DNA of 43,006 nt from a virus. The position numbers were made by a program, and so were the translations under genes. The stretch spans positions 1 to 43,006 of the IMG/VR virus record IMGVR_UViG_3300021957_000086, one strand, 5' to 3'. Positions 33,886 through 40,955 of this stretch are shown here, in pieces. Positions within the stretch are counted from its first letter, which is position 1. Each line of letters starts with the position of its first letter. Under the pieces are notes generated by a model. That model ran no database searches and had not been told where the DNA came from. It worked only from the letters and a program-made list of their open reading frames with translations.

Positions 33886-34066
33886 ACCTAAAGAGCGCGA
33901 CATCATAGAGGTTTGGATACACTCTGAGGATTTTGTAACTGTGTGTGATTTAGCAGACATTGATTTTTCTAAGATGAAAAACAATTTTATTTATATCTTA
34001 AATGCCAAAGAGCCAATCGCCAGATACGAGGGCAGAAAATTAAAGGACTTGATAGATAGAAAATAG
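33848..34066 (+). CDS. Small phage protein of unknown function
   Basis: 72 aa from a GTG start with GGAGAG just upstream; the longer frame from 33758 is inside rusA with no ribosome-binding site. Mixed alpha/beta: VISQAISDAYL, RDIIEVWIHSEDFVTVCDLADID, YILNAKEPIARYEG, RKLKDLIDRK. No family recognised. Its stop is followed by the AT-rich candidate origin. Confidence 0.5.
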   Translation: MISQAISDAYLNEPKERDIIEVWIHSEDFVTVCDLADIDFSKMKNNFIYILNAKEPIARYEGRKLKDLIDRK

Positions 34067-34160
34067 TCTTATAGTACAAATGTAGTATATATATATATAT
34101 AATATATATAATACATATATGTACTATAGAGTACATATGTACTATGTCGCCCTATTAGTC
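34067..34160. other. AT-repeat region with clustered GTAC sites, candidate replication origin
   Basis: After the 33848 gene comes a GTACAAA half-site (34074-34080), a run of alternating TA (about 34085-34110), and three GTAC words (34121, 34131, 34139), the first two inside ATATGTAC-N6-GTACATAT. The combination of an easily melted tract, iteron-like words and the next gene being primase-helicase is typical for origins. No biochemical proof; could also be a pure control region. Confidence 0.45.
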
Positions 34161-34179
34161 CGTTTTGGCAAATTCCATA

Positions 34180-34208
34180 TTGACAGCGTTGTCTGCTCGG
34201 CATATCGT
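34180..34208 (+). promoter_or_regulatory. Sigma70-like promoter before primase-helicase
   Basis: Perfect -35 TTGACA, 17-base spacer and -10 TATCGT, 23 bases before the ATG at 34231. Directly follows the GTAC-site cluster. Confidence 0.58.
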
Positions 34209-34230
34209 AATTGTGTCGTGGAGATTAACA

Positions 34231-35994
34231 ATGAAAACAGATTACCTTATACGCGGGGAAGCACTCCGTATGGGCGAGGGACAGCATAAAGTTGTCTGCC
34301 CAATTTGTTCACCAGAACGAAAAAAGAAAAAAGAGCGCACACTTTCCTTGAGAGTGGGCGATGAAGGTATTCTGTACAACTGCTGGCATTGCAGTTCTAA
34401 TGGTGTAGTCGCGCTAGAAGAACGATACATGCCAGCCAAGAGGAGCAACAAAGTGGCGTTGGCAGTTCAGCATAATTGGGATGACTTAAATGATAAAACA
34501 ATATCTTGGTTAAAAGGCCGTGGTATATCAAAGGATACAGCAGAAAAAGCAAAGATTAAATCAGGCGTTCACTACATAGGCGCTCTGCAAAGTCAGACAG
34601 ATTGCGTTGTGTTTCCTTATTCAAATCAGGGGCAAACATACGCCGCCAAGATACGCTCATTAGGTGACAAAGGGTTTGCTTGCAACGGCGCTCCAGCATC
34701 ATTCTTCAACTTGGATTCAGTTGTTGCTGGAGATGATTTGTTCATTTGCGAAGGCGAGATGGATGTACTCGCTATGATGGAAGCAGGGTTTGAAAGCTGT
34801 GTGTCAGTTCCCAATGGCGCGGTCATGAAGGTTGTGGATGGCAAGATAGACCCACAGGATGACAACAAGTTTAGATTTCTTTGGGATGCCAAAAAGAAAA
34901 TAGAAAAGGCACATAGAATTATTATTGCCACCGACTCAGATGGAGCCGGACAAGCTATGGCAGAGGAGATAGCGCGGCGCATAGGTAAGGATAAGTGCTG
35001 GAAGGTTGAGTTCCCCGAAGACTGCAAGGATGCCAATGATGTGCTATTGAAGCACGGCAAGAAGGGTCTGGAGAAAGTTGTCCAGAAGATTATCCCTTGG
35101 CCTGTTGCTGGGCTATATGATGCATCACATTTTTATGAAGAGTTGGATGAGATATACGAAAAGGGGATGGGTAGTGGCGCGTCCACTGGGTACTCCAACG
35201 TGGATGAATATTACACAGTTGTCGAAGGTCAGCTAACTGTAGTCACAGGCCACCCTTCCTCAGGAAAGTCTGAATTTATCGACCAGATAATGGTAAACCT
35301 TGCAGAGCAAAAGGGATGGAAGTTTGCTATTTGTTCGTTTGAAAATGAGCCTAGACTTCATATTGCAAAACTCATTAGCAAGCATTTCTCTAAGCCATTC
35401 TTCACTGGCGTAACCCCACGGCTCACGCCTGACGAATTAGAGCGCGGCAAGGACTTTGTGCGCGAACACTTTAGCTTCCTGTATCAGAATGATGGCTCAC
35501 TAGCCACGATTGATGGGATTATTGAGCGACTGAAGGTTGCTGTGATGCGTCATGGAATTAGGGGCGCAATCATTGACCCATACAATTACATCCAAAAAAA
35601 TGGGGATATGAGTGAGACAGATTGGATTAGTGAGATGCTGACCCAGTTGCGTGTGTTCGCTCAGTCTCATGGCATTCACTTGTGGTTTGTGGCTCATCCT
35701 ACAAAGATGATGCGCGGTACTGACGGTAAGGTTCCGCCACCAAAGGGCTATGATATTTCGGGTAGCGCGGCGTGGTTTGCGAAGGCAGATATCGGTCTAT
35801 CAGTTCACAGACCAGACCCAGTGGCGAATGCTATAAGTGAAATACACGTTTGGAAGTGCAGATTTAGCTGGGTTGGTAAGCAGGGCGTTGCTGATTTATT
35901 TTTTAGCCCTGTGACATCACGATATTCTATCGGTGATGACAACGACAATTTTCCAGATGTACCATCGTACAAATCTGAAGATGTTCCGTTCTAG
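34231..35994 (+). CDS. T7-gp4-like primase-helicase
   Basis: 587 aa. N-terminal zinc finger C23-PI-C26 and C51-WH-C54, TOPRIM primase with CEGEMDV (Glu174) and ATDSDGAGQ (Asp235, Asp237), then a DnaB-like helicase with Walker A GHPSSGKS at 340-347 and Walker B region GAIIDPYN. A single protein can thus prime and unwind DNA at the phage fork. It ends SYKSEDVPF, an acidic-aromatic tail like SSB and T7 gp4 tails. Start ATG 34231 with GGAG; promoter TTGACA-N17-TATCGT upstream. Palindrome copy at 35956-35973. Confidence 0.92.
   Translation: MKTDYLIRGEALRMGEGQHKVVCPICSPERKKKKERTLSLRVGDEGILYNCWHCSSNGVVALEERYMPAKRSNKVALAVQHNWDDLNDKTISWLKGRGISKDTAEKAKIKSGVHYIGALQSQTDCVVFPYSNQGQTYAAKIRSLGDKGFACNGAPASFFNLDSVVAGDDLFICEGEMDVLAMMEAGFESCVSVPNGAVMKVVDGKIDPQDDNKFRFLWDAKKKIEKAHRIIIATDSDGAGQAMAEEIARRIGKDKCWKVEFPEDCKDANDVLLKHGKKGLEKVVQKIIPWPVAGLYDASHFYEELDEIYEKGMGSGASTGYSNVDEYYTVVEGQLTVVTGHPSSGKSEFIDQIMVNLAEQKGWKFAICSFENEPRLHIAKLISKHFSKPFFTGVTPRLTPDELERGKDFVREHFSFLYQNDGSLATIDGIIERLKVAVMRHGIRGAIIDPYNYIQKNGDMSETDWISEMLTQLRVFAQSHGIHLWFVAHPTKMMRGTDGKVPPPKGYDISGSAAWFAKADIGLSVHRPDPVANAISEIHVWKCRFSWVGKQGVADLFFSPVTSRYSIGDDNDNFPDVPSYKSEDVPF
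35956..35973. promoter_or_regulatory. Palindrome inside the primase-helicase gene end
   Basis: GATGTAC-CATC-GTACAAA; the inner GTAC-CATC-GTACAAA is the same as in site 38442. Confidence 0.48.
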
Positions 35995-36002
35995 GGGGTG
36001 TT

Positions 36003-36281
36003 ATGGAAAGAAAAGGAAAAATATTACTGGATGAGGCCAAGCAAATCATAGACGCAAGGGGTGACCATTACGGCTCACCTATTGAGAACTTTACGCGCAT
36101 AGCGAAGTTGTGGTCTGTGGTGCTGGATGTTGAGGTCAAGCCTCATGAGGTGGGGTTGTGTATGGATTTAGTAAAGACAGCGCGCCTATGTGAGACGCCA
36201 GAGCATTGGGATAGTTACTTAGATAAATGCGGATATGCCGCCGCGACTATTGAATGTTTTAATGTTGACGGTAAAGAATAG
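36003..36281 (+). CDS. DUF6378 family protein
   Basis: 92 aa. DEAKQIIDARGDHYGSP, then NFTRIAKLWSVVL, DLVKTARLC and CGYAAATIECF form the pattern of DUF6378, small helical phage proteins near replication genes. The HYG...NF and DxCGYA positions suggest a metal or nucleotide site, but function is not established; MazG-like nucleotide hydrolysis is speculative. GGGGG precedes ATG. Ends before a strong terminator. Confidence 0.72.
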   Translation: MERKGKILLDEAKQIIDARGDHYGSPIENFTRIAKLWSVVLDVEVKPHEVGLCMDLVKTARLCETPEHWDSYLDKCGYAAATIECFNVDGKE

Positions 36282-36335
36282 ATAGTCTAGCTTAATCAAG
36301 ACAGCGACTTTCGTTGTTTCCTCCCGACACTACTA

Positions 36336-36369
36336 GGGGGCAGGGCGTAAACCCTGCCTCCCTTTTTTT
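36336..36369 (+). terminator. Rho-independent terminator of the rightward replication operon
   Basis: Stem GGGGGCAGGG / CCCTGCCTCC around CGTAAA, with seven Ts after it, between the DUF6378 gene and the convergent ParB-like gene. Confidence 0.85.
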
Positions 36370-36376
36370 GTGCTTT

Positions 36377-37273
36377 TTACAGCTTTGGCATGACACTTGC
36401 ACTATCAATTTGCATGTCGCGCTTAGTTGACTGCTTGTTGGCCTTGTAGTTAATCCAAGTTCGAGCCAACAAAATTGACATGACATCAGGCATCACCTTG
36501 TTACGGTTGGCGACCCTGATTTCAGTCAATGTGTGGAGAAGTTTGCGTACAGGTGAACGAACTGTACCAACACCAGCGGCAAGGTCATCTAGGAATGACT
36601 TTGCCTTCTCCAAATCACCATTTACCGACACGATGTAGAACAGCGCGGCGAGAGGCGGCACTGGGATTAGCGTGTTTTTCTTGGTGATTTTTGCCAGCTT
36701 GATTGACAGTTCAAGCATGGCTGAGTTGATTTCAGTATTGTAGTAGTTCCGCAACTCATCGTTAGTCATTTTGACTGACTTGGTATTAGCCTTACAATCT
36801 TTGAAAGCAACAATGTGCCTAATCACAGCACCTGTCATTGATGGGTAGGGTGTACCCATGATGGTGAACACGTCCATGTTAGACCTGTTCGCCCCTACAT
36901 CCATGTGGATGAAACTCTCCGGCTCAATGCCAAAGATTGCGTGTGTCTTAAACGGCACACCAGCCCTCACACAGGCCGACAGACGGTTCTGACCGTCCTT
37001 GAGGTAGCCATCTGACCCAAAGGCCAGTGTGGCGTTTGTGAGCGACCAATTACCGCTCACCATATCATTGGCGTAGACTTTAATCTTCTCAACCTTCTTT
37101 GAGCGATTGCCAATGTTTAAGTTTTCAAGAATGTACTCTGCAAGTTTCGGTGAAACTTCAATCACGCGAGAGTTTTGCGGGGGGTTCTTGATTAGCGAAG
37201 AAAGATTGATGACCTGTTCTTCGACCGAAATGTCAGCACTAAGCTGACGCTGTTTTGATACTACTTTTAGCAT
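36377..37273 (-). CDS. ParB/sulfiredoxin-fold protein
   Basis: 298 aa. Residues about 20-130 carry the ParB-like core, including LKDGQNRLSACVRAG (the DGQxRLxA motif) and THAIFGIEP. Residues about 130-298 are helical and not clearly HTH. In phages such proteins may be nucleases, CTPases or centromere-like binders; no ParA gene is visible. Start at MLKVV is chosen for AAAGG 8 bases upstream; a GTG at 37291 is possible. The palindrome at 37369-37386 is about 100 bases upstream, making it a candidate regulator or binding partner. Confidence 0.72.
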   Translation of the reverse strand: MLKVVSKQRQLSADISVEEQVINLSSLIKNPPQNSRVIEVSPKLAEYILENLNIGNRSKKVEKIKVYANDMVSGNWSLTNATLAFGSDGYLKDGQNRLSACVRAGVPFKTHAIFGIEPESFIHMDVGANRSNMDVFTIMGTPYPSMTGAVIRHIVAFKDCKANTKSVKMTNDELRNYYNTEINSAMLELSIKLAKITKKNTLIPVPPLAALFYIVSVNGDLEKAKSFLDDLAAGVGTVRSPVRKLLHTLTEIRVANRNKVMPDVMSILLARTWINYKANKQSTKRDMQIDSASVMPKL

Positions 37274-37368
37274 CTTTTGCCTTTCTGCCACAGTCCGTAT
37301 GTAGTGGCACTTAGGTTGCCTTGCCCAAGGGCGTTAATGTCTCCCAGCGGTGGGCAATCCGCAGGAAT

Positions 37369-37386
37369 TTTGTACTAGGGTATAAA
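37369..37386. promoter_or_regulatory. Palindrome upstream of the ParB-like gene
   Basis: TTTGTAC-TAGG-GTATAAA, intergenic, between the leftward terminator 37395-37434 and the ParB-like start. Likely operator or promoter element of that gene. Confidence 0.62.
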
Positions 37387-37390
37387 TGTA

Positions 37391-37530
37391 TTAAAAAATA
37401 AAGTGGGGCGGCATAACCTTACGACTGCCGCCCCTGTGATGGGTTCCTAAGTGGTAGGAGAACCCAGCGTAGGCCACTCAGGAACTTACAGACTATCACT
37501 TGCCTGTCAAACTACCCACGCTGGTAACTT
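37391..37530 (-). ncRNA. Structured pseudoknot-like RNA ending in a terminator (candidate)
   Basis: Minus-strand order: CCAGCGT (37524-37518), GTTCCTGAGTGG (37485-37474), ACGCTGG (37470-37464), CCACTTAGGAAC (37454-37443), then the terminator. Arms 1 and 3 pair (7/7) and 2 and 4 pair (11/12), giving an interleaved H-type pseudoknot. GGGTTC (37441) and GAACCC (37460) give a competing hairpin. A TTGACA box lies at 37510-37505 (minus), but a matching -10 is poor. It may be a 3' UTR structure or a separate RNA. Confidence 0.4.
37395..37434 (-). terminator. Rho-independent terminator of the leftward small-gene operon
   Basis: Perfect 9-bp stem GGGGCGGCA / TGCCGCCCC (37405-37413 with 37426-37434); on the minus strand it is followed by ACTTTATTTTTT. 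Confidence 0.75.
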
Positions 37531-37703
37531 TATCTGCCTAACTTGGCTAATTGTATTGTGGCAACACTTAAAACAAAGACACCACTATACAAAACTAATA
37601 CCCCAAGCAAGAGACTGTTATTTGGATTTTCGACACTGCCTATGCCAGCCATCATGATAAGAAGACCAAGCACCCAGACATAAGACCATCTAAGAAATTT
37701 CAT
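37530..37703 (-). CDS. Small two-TM membrane protein
   Basis: 57 aa with two hydrophobic stretches, VWVLGLLIMMAGIG and LLLGVLVLYSGVFVLSVA, separated by VENPNNS. A small inner-membrane protein, perhaps a host-takeover or superinfection factor; holin is possible but the lysis set is elsewhere. Start 37703 has GAGGGG at proper spacing; the ATG at 37712 follows GGGGGG with no spacer. Overlaps the upstream gene by 14 bases. Followed by the structured 37391-37530 region. Confidence 0.58.
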   Translation of the reverse strand: MKFLRWSYVWVLGLLIMMAGIGSVENPNNSLLLGVLVLYSGVFVLSVATIQLAKLGR

Positions 37704-37923
37704 CGTAAACATCCCCCCTCATCATGTCCACATGGTAAGTGAACTCATCATAGGTTAGCCATTGATATGGTGAAGCGTCAATACTGAAATCGACCTTGCC
37801 ATCCCCGCCAATCTTATAAACATCATGAATGGCCTTACGAATGCCCTCGTCATCCTCATCAATGTCTGGGGCGTAGCTGTAGCCATTGTATGTAAAGCTA
37901 GGCGCGTTATGCCAACTAATCAT
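37690..37923 (-). CDS. Small acidic protein, unknown
   Basis: 77 aa from MISWHN, rich in Asp, Glu and Tyr (YAPDIDEDDEGIRKA, TYHVDMMRGDVYDEIS). No family recognised. Its ATG overlaps the upstream gene by 8 bases and has GGAG 10 bases before it. An acidic host-takeover or DNA-mimic role would be speculation. Confidence 0.52.
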   Translation of the reverse strand: MISWHNAPSFTYNGYSYAPDIDEDDEGIRKAIHDVYKIGGDGKVDFSIDASPYQWLTYDEFTYHVDMMRGDVYDEIS

Positions 37924-38098
37924 CGCACTGCTCCTCATATTGAACGCGAGTAACGTAGTACGCTTGAAGCATAGCGGCCAACTCTGGAAAAGTTTCCCAG
38001 TCCACTGGCCGACCCCCAAGTGTGTTTTCAATCTCAGCGTCAAGTGCAATCAATACAGCATTAACCTGTTTTGGCTTTTGATATTTAATTTGCATCAT
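37916..38098 (-). CDS. Small protein, unknown
   Basis: 60 aa. VNAVLIALDAEIENTLGGRPVDW, then FPELAAMLQAYYVTRVQ, helical. Two consecutive Met codons (38098 and 38095) are equally plausible starts; GGAGA is 4 to 7 bases upstream. Overlaps the upstream gene by 14 bases. Not recognised. Confidence 0.5.
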   Translation of the reverse strand: MMQIKYQKPKQVNAVLIALDAEIENTLGGRPVDWETFPELAAMLQAYYVTRVQYEEQCDD

Positions 38099-38276
38099 CA
38101 GTCTCCTCATTACTGTCATCAATTGCGTTGTCGATACTCTCGTCAGCAGAGAGCGCAATCCCTAGCTTTGAACGAAAGTCTTTCTGATACGCCGTGGTGA
38201 GGCCATCTATGTAGCCTTCCATAGCCTCTTGAACGATACTGGCTTCCTGTTTGGTAAGCTGTATATTAATCAACAT
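38085..38276 (-). CDS. Small acidic helical protein, unknown
   Basis: 63 aa. Helical N-terminus (INIQLTKQEASIVQEAMEGYI) and an acidic, likely disordered C-terminus (DDSNEETDDAN). Overlaps the upstream gene by 11 bases. No recognised family; belongs to the overlapping small-gene string 37530-38779. Confidence 0.5.
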   Translation of the reverse strand: MLINIQLTKQEASIVQEAMEGYIDGLTTAYQKDFRSKLGIALSADESIDNAIDDSNEETDDAN

Positions 38277-38451
38277 TTAATTCTCCATCATTTATCTTTC
38301 TGGCCTCAAGCACCTCAGTCGATAAAGCCCCGACTAACGACTTTACTTCCTCGCATGCGGCTTTCTCTGCCGCGTCTATATCAGGTGCGCTAACCACTAT
38401 GGTTCTTTGAACAAACGCCTCAACAGTCACTTCATATGTTTTTTGTACCAT
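38266..38451 (-). CDS. Small protein with start codon inside the palindrome
   Basis: 61 aa. A beta-alpha-beta-like shape (TYEVTVEAFVQRTIVVSAPDID, AAEKAACEEVKSLV) resembling small phage DpnD/PcfM-like proteins in outline only. Its ATG lies in the 4-base centre of the palindrome 38442-38459, and GAGGGAG is 9 bases upstream. Overlaps the upstream gene by 20 bases. A bound protein would cover this start region. Confidence 0.52.
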   Translation of the reverse strand: MVQKTYEVTVEAFVQRTIVVSAPDIDAAEKAACEEVKSLVGALSTEVLEARKINDGELNVD

Positions 38452-38779
38452 CGTACAAATCTCCCTCTACAAAAACCACAACTCCATCAGGCTTAACTGC
38501 CATGACACTATGAACACCGCATTCATTAGCCACCCACTTCACAATATCCATGAAGCGCGAAACTGTTTCTGGCAGTGTGTCTATTGCAACGTCAATCTTT
38601 GAGCAGGATATCATGCGTTTAGACTTGCTCCAAAAGCCGTAGCAGTCATACATAGTCGCACCCCCGAACTCATCAACAAAAAACTCAACTACTTTCTGTT
38701 GGATAGGGACAAAAATGTCCCCATCTTCATTCGCATCTGGAATGACAATAGATGCCATCCTTGTTTCAATATGTGTCAT
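38432..38779 (-). CDS. Small protein, unknown
   Basis: 115 aa. Mixed alpha/beta with IFVPIQQKVVEFFVDEFGGATM, SRFMDIVKWVANECGV and MAVKPDGVVVFVEGD. No enzyme motif. Start 38779 (MTHIET) has GGA upstream; ATG 38788 (MLNM) is an alternative that overlaps the previous gene by 8 bases. Function not known. Confidence 0.52.
   Translation of the reverse strand: MTHIETRMASIVIPDANEDGDIFVPIQQKVVEFFVDEFGGATMYDCYGFWSKSKRMISCSKIDVAIDTLPETVSRFMDIVKWVANECGVHSVMAVKPDGVVVFVEGDLYDGTKNI
38442..38459. promoter_or_regulatory. Perfect palindrome covering a start codon
   Basis: TTTGTAC-CATC-GTACAAA; on the minus strand its centre contains the ATG at 38451. Confidence 0.58.
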
Positions 38780-38780
38780 A

Positions 38781-39590
38781 TTAAGCATCCAACATTTTTG
38801 TCAGGTGACGCACTGTTCGCTGTTTCATGAGCGAGTGAGCCTTTGACAGGTTTTTACCAAACGCATGCGGTATCTGCGTTTCTCTTGAACTGCTGTCCAC
38901 CAAGGGGTGGCACTCATCATGCTGTGTTGATTTATGAGTCACAAGCCAGCCGCTTTCTTCAAAGCCCTTGCCATGCTTGAAGCCAACGGTGCGTACTTCC
39001 CAAGCGTTCATGCTTTCCTCATCCACATACTTGACCTGACGATACTTGCATTGAATAACCAAGCGAAGGCCAGATGGTGCATTGATAAGAGAAAAGCCGT
39101 TTAAGAACACAGAGCGATACCATGTAGCCGCAACAGCCACATAGTTCTTTATGTTCCACTTGTTGCCGCCATCCTCAACATCTATACCAACCCCACCACC
39201 AATAGATGTGTGTACATGTGAGCGTTGGAATGCATTTCTAACGATGTCAGATATACTTCTTTCACTCATCTTTTTAGCATCAGCCAAGGGTGAAAATGCT
39301 TTGCTATGTTTGCGCGCGCGCCGGATATCTTTTATCGCGTCACCCAATTCGGATGCATACGATGAAATGGCATCCCAAGCATTAGAGCCGCCTGTTTCTT
39401 TGTGCAGTATTTGTTCCGCTTGATTTCTCATCTCCATAACATCGCCTGACAGGCGGTAGCTATATTTGCCATTCTTTACTATGGCATCAATCACTCTGGC
39501 AGGAACAACCTCAGACCATTGAAGCCGTACATTAGCCACCTGTTTACGCAGAAAGTTTAAGTGGTTGTGTGTTTCTTTTGTGTAAGTCAT
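38781..39590 (-). CDS. Hypothetical phage protein
   Basis: 269 aa. The N-terminal half is helical and charged (HNHLNFLRKQVANVRLQW, VMEMRNQAEQILHKE); the second half is beta-rich with Trp/Tyr (WNIKNYVAVAATWYRSVFLNG, LRLVIQCKYRQVKYVDEE). Not recognised as a known family. It follows the VWA gene after 37 bases with the leader TTGGGAGACTGGTA before ATG, so it is part of the MoxR-VWA transcription unit. Confidence 0.58.
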   Translation of the reverse strand: MTYTKETHNHLNFLRKQVANVRLQWSEVVPARVIDAIVKNGKYSYRLSGDVMEMRNQAEQILHKETGGSNAWDAISSYASELGDAIKDIRRARKHSKAFSPLADAKKMSERSISDIVRNAFQRSHVHTSIGGGVGIDVEDGGNKWNIKNYVAVAATWYRSVFLNGFSLINAPSGLRLVIQCKYRQVKYVDEESMNAWEVRTVGFKHGKGFEESGWLVTHKSTQHDECHPLVDSSSRETQIPHAFGKNLSKAHSLMKQRTVRHLTKMLDA

Positions 39591-39620
39591 TACCAGTCTC
39601 CCAACTGTTTGAAGGTAGGC

Positions 39621-39637
39621 GGCGGCACTATGCCGCC
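39621..39637 (-). other. Hairpin over the VWA gene stop codon
   Basis: GGCGGCA-CTA-TGCCGCC, perfect 7-bp arms; the TAG stop of the VWA gene falls in the loop. No U-run, so likely mRNA stability or translation control, not termination. Confidence 0.45.
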
Positions 39638-40761
39638 ACCTCTATGCGTGTTGTCTCACCGAATGGCGCATCATCACAACGTGTCCACGTTGACACCCAT
39701 AAGACAGGATAATCAGGCGACTGGTCAGGCCAGTCATGAATGCCCATGTCAGTGAGATATACCATGTTATCAACAGGCAACTCATGCTCATCAATGTAGT
39801 CAAACACAGGGGTAACCCTAGTGCCGCCACGTCCTGTGCATTCGATACTGTCGATGATATCACCCTGTTCGTATCGGGTGACTGACTGCACCCTAGCGTC
39901 ACATGTTATGACCGTTACAGAGCGCGGCTTATGGTCTTCAGTGATGTTGTTCAGCTCACCCAAGAACTGTTGCAACTCAGCAGTATTTACCGAACCTGAT
40001 GTGTCGATGGCAACCACCACATCACCCACGCCTATCTTGTCGATGCTTGGCGTGTATATGCCCTGCGTATACCAAACCTTTTTGTTTGGTTTGCGGAAGG
40101 TATAGTCATCCGGCTGGTCACCGCCAATGAAGCGGTTGAACACGTCACGCCAGTCAACCTTAGACCGCCGCATCTCATCGACCAGTTCCTGTATAGCTGA
40201 TGGCAACTTGCCAACCGACTTAGCACCAGCCGCCGCAAGCATAACCTTCTGGTCAATGCTGGCCTCAAGCTGGCTGGCCTCTGACGGTGACAACTCTTTG
40301 CCATCATCACCAGTGGCATCATTAACGCCGCCCCATGGGCATTGTTGCTGGCCTTGCTGGTCAGGGTCACTGCCTAGCTGGTCATAAATACGTTCAGCAG
40401 TCATGCCCTTATACTGTGGGTCAAACAGGCCACCCTCTGGCAACTCAAAGTCACCGTCCAGCAGGATGTGGTTGATGGCATGGTCACAGGCAATGTTCCA
40501 GCGTTCAGCGTCACGCTCATTGCGGCGTAGCATATGCTTGAATGCAACATGCAACACCTCATGAGCAACAACGCCGATAATTTCTTTGTCGGTGTGCTGG
40601 TCAACAAAGTCACCATTCCATTTGATGAACGTGCCATCAGTACACATGGTTGGCTGATTGTCATCACGATGAATATTCAGGCCAAGTGCCAGTGAGCCGA
40701 AGAAGGGGCTATCAAGAACAAGGCGCGTTCTAGCCCTTGCCATTTTTGTATCTGCATCCAT
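39628..40761 (-). CDS. VWA-like metallopeptidase (DUF2201 type)
   Basis: 377 aa. N-terminal peptidase-like domain with H67-EVL-H71 (AHEVLHVAFKH) and ACDHAIN, the DUF2201 N-terminal pattern; C-terminal VWA-like domain with MIDAS Asp253-x-Ser255-x-Ser257 (IDTSGSV). A low-complexity linker (about 130-165) separates them. Members of this type are paired with MoxR ATPases, as here. It might be a metal-dependent peptidase or adaptor; the substrate is unknown. Leader GGGAGACTAAACATGG, nearly the same as that of the next upstream gene. Confidence 0.82.
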   Translation of the reverse strand: MDADTKMARARTRLVLDSPFFGSLALGLNIHRDDNQPTMCTDGTFIKWNGDFVDQHTDKEIIGVVAHEVLHVAFKHMLRRNERDAERWNIACDHAINHILLDGDFELPEGGLFDPQYKGMTAERIYDQLGSDPDQQGQQQCPWGGVNDATGDDGKELSPSEASQLEASIDQKVMLAAAGAKSVGKLPSAIQELVDEMRRSKVDWRDVFNRFIGGDQPDDYTFRKPNKKVWYTQGIYTPSIDKIGVGDVVVAIDTSGSVNTAELQQFLGELNNITEDHKPRSVTVITCDARVQSVTRYEQGDIIDSIECTGRGGTRVTPVFDYIDEHELPVDNMVYLTDMGIHDWPDQSPDYPVLWVSTWTRCDDAPFGETTRIEVAA

Positions 40762-40763
40762 GT

Positions 40764-40922
40764 TTAGTCTCCCGATTTGTCTTGAATTTTTCTGATAAAC
40801 TCATACGCATCTTCCAGCGCAGGGTTAAACCATTTTGTTCTATACTCTGCTGGACAGTCTTCATCAGCGTGAGCGCATACGATTTTTAGATGTTGGATGG
40901 CTTCAATAAGTTGCTCGTCCAT
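40764..40922 (-). CDS. 52-residue protein between MoxR and VWA genes
   Basis: 52 aa: MDEQLIEAIQHLKIVCAHAD then ECPAEYRTKW-like charged sequence and YEFIRKIQDKSG, helical. The start is supported by GGGAGACTAAAC before ATGG; the frame extends to 40982 but that would cross the palindrome and hairpin. Its location between the ATPase and VWA genes suggests a small accessory of the pair. Not recognised. Confidence 0.5.
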   Translation of the reverse strand: MDEQLIEAIQHLKIVCAHADEDCPAEYRTKWFNPALEDAYEFIRKIQDKSGD

Positions 40923-40937
40923 GTTTAGTCTCCCAAA

Positions 40938-40955
40938 TTTGTACGATGGTATAAA
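40938..40955. promoter_or_regulatory. Palindrome upstream of the 52-residue gene
   Basis: TTTGTAC-GATG-GTATAAA, intergenic, directly 3' (minus sense) of a GC hairpin and 5' of GGGAGACTAAAC-ATG, the same order as at 37369. Confidence 0.62.

Noticed and set aside
34165-34230. Upstream extension of the primase-helicase frame
   Set aside because: The extension overlaps the promoter TTGACA-N17-TATCGT and lacks a ribosome-binding site; ATG at 34231 has GGAG and fits the zinc-finger start of the family.
37441-37524. Possible tRNA in the structured intergenic region
   Set aside because: No acceptor stem with CCA position, no TTC loop or anticodon-arm layout; the pairing fits a pseudoknot instead.
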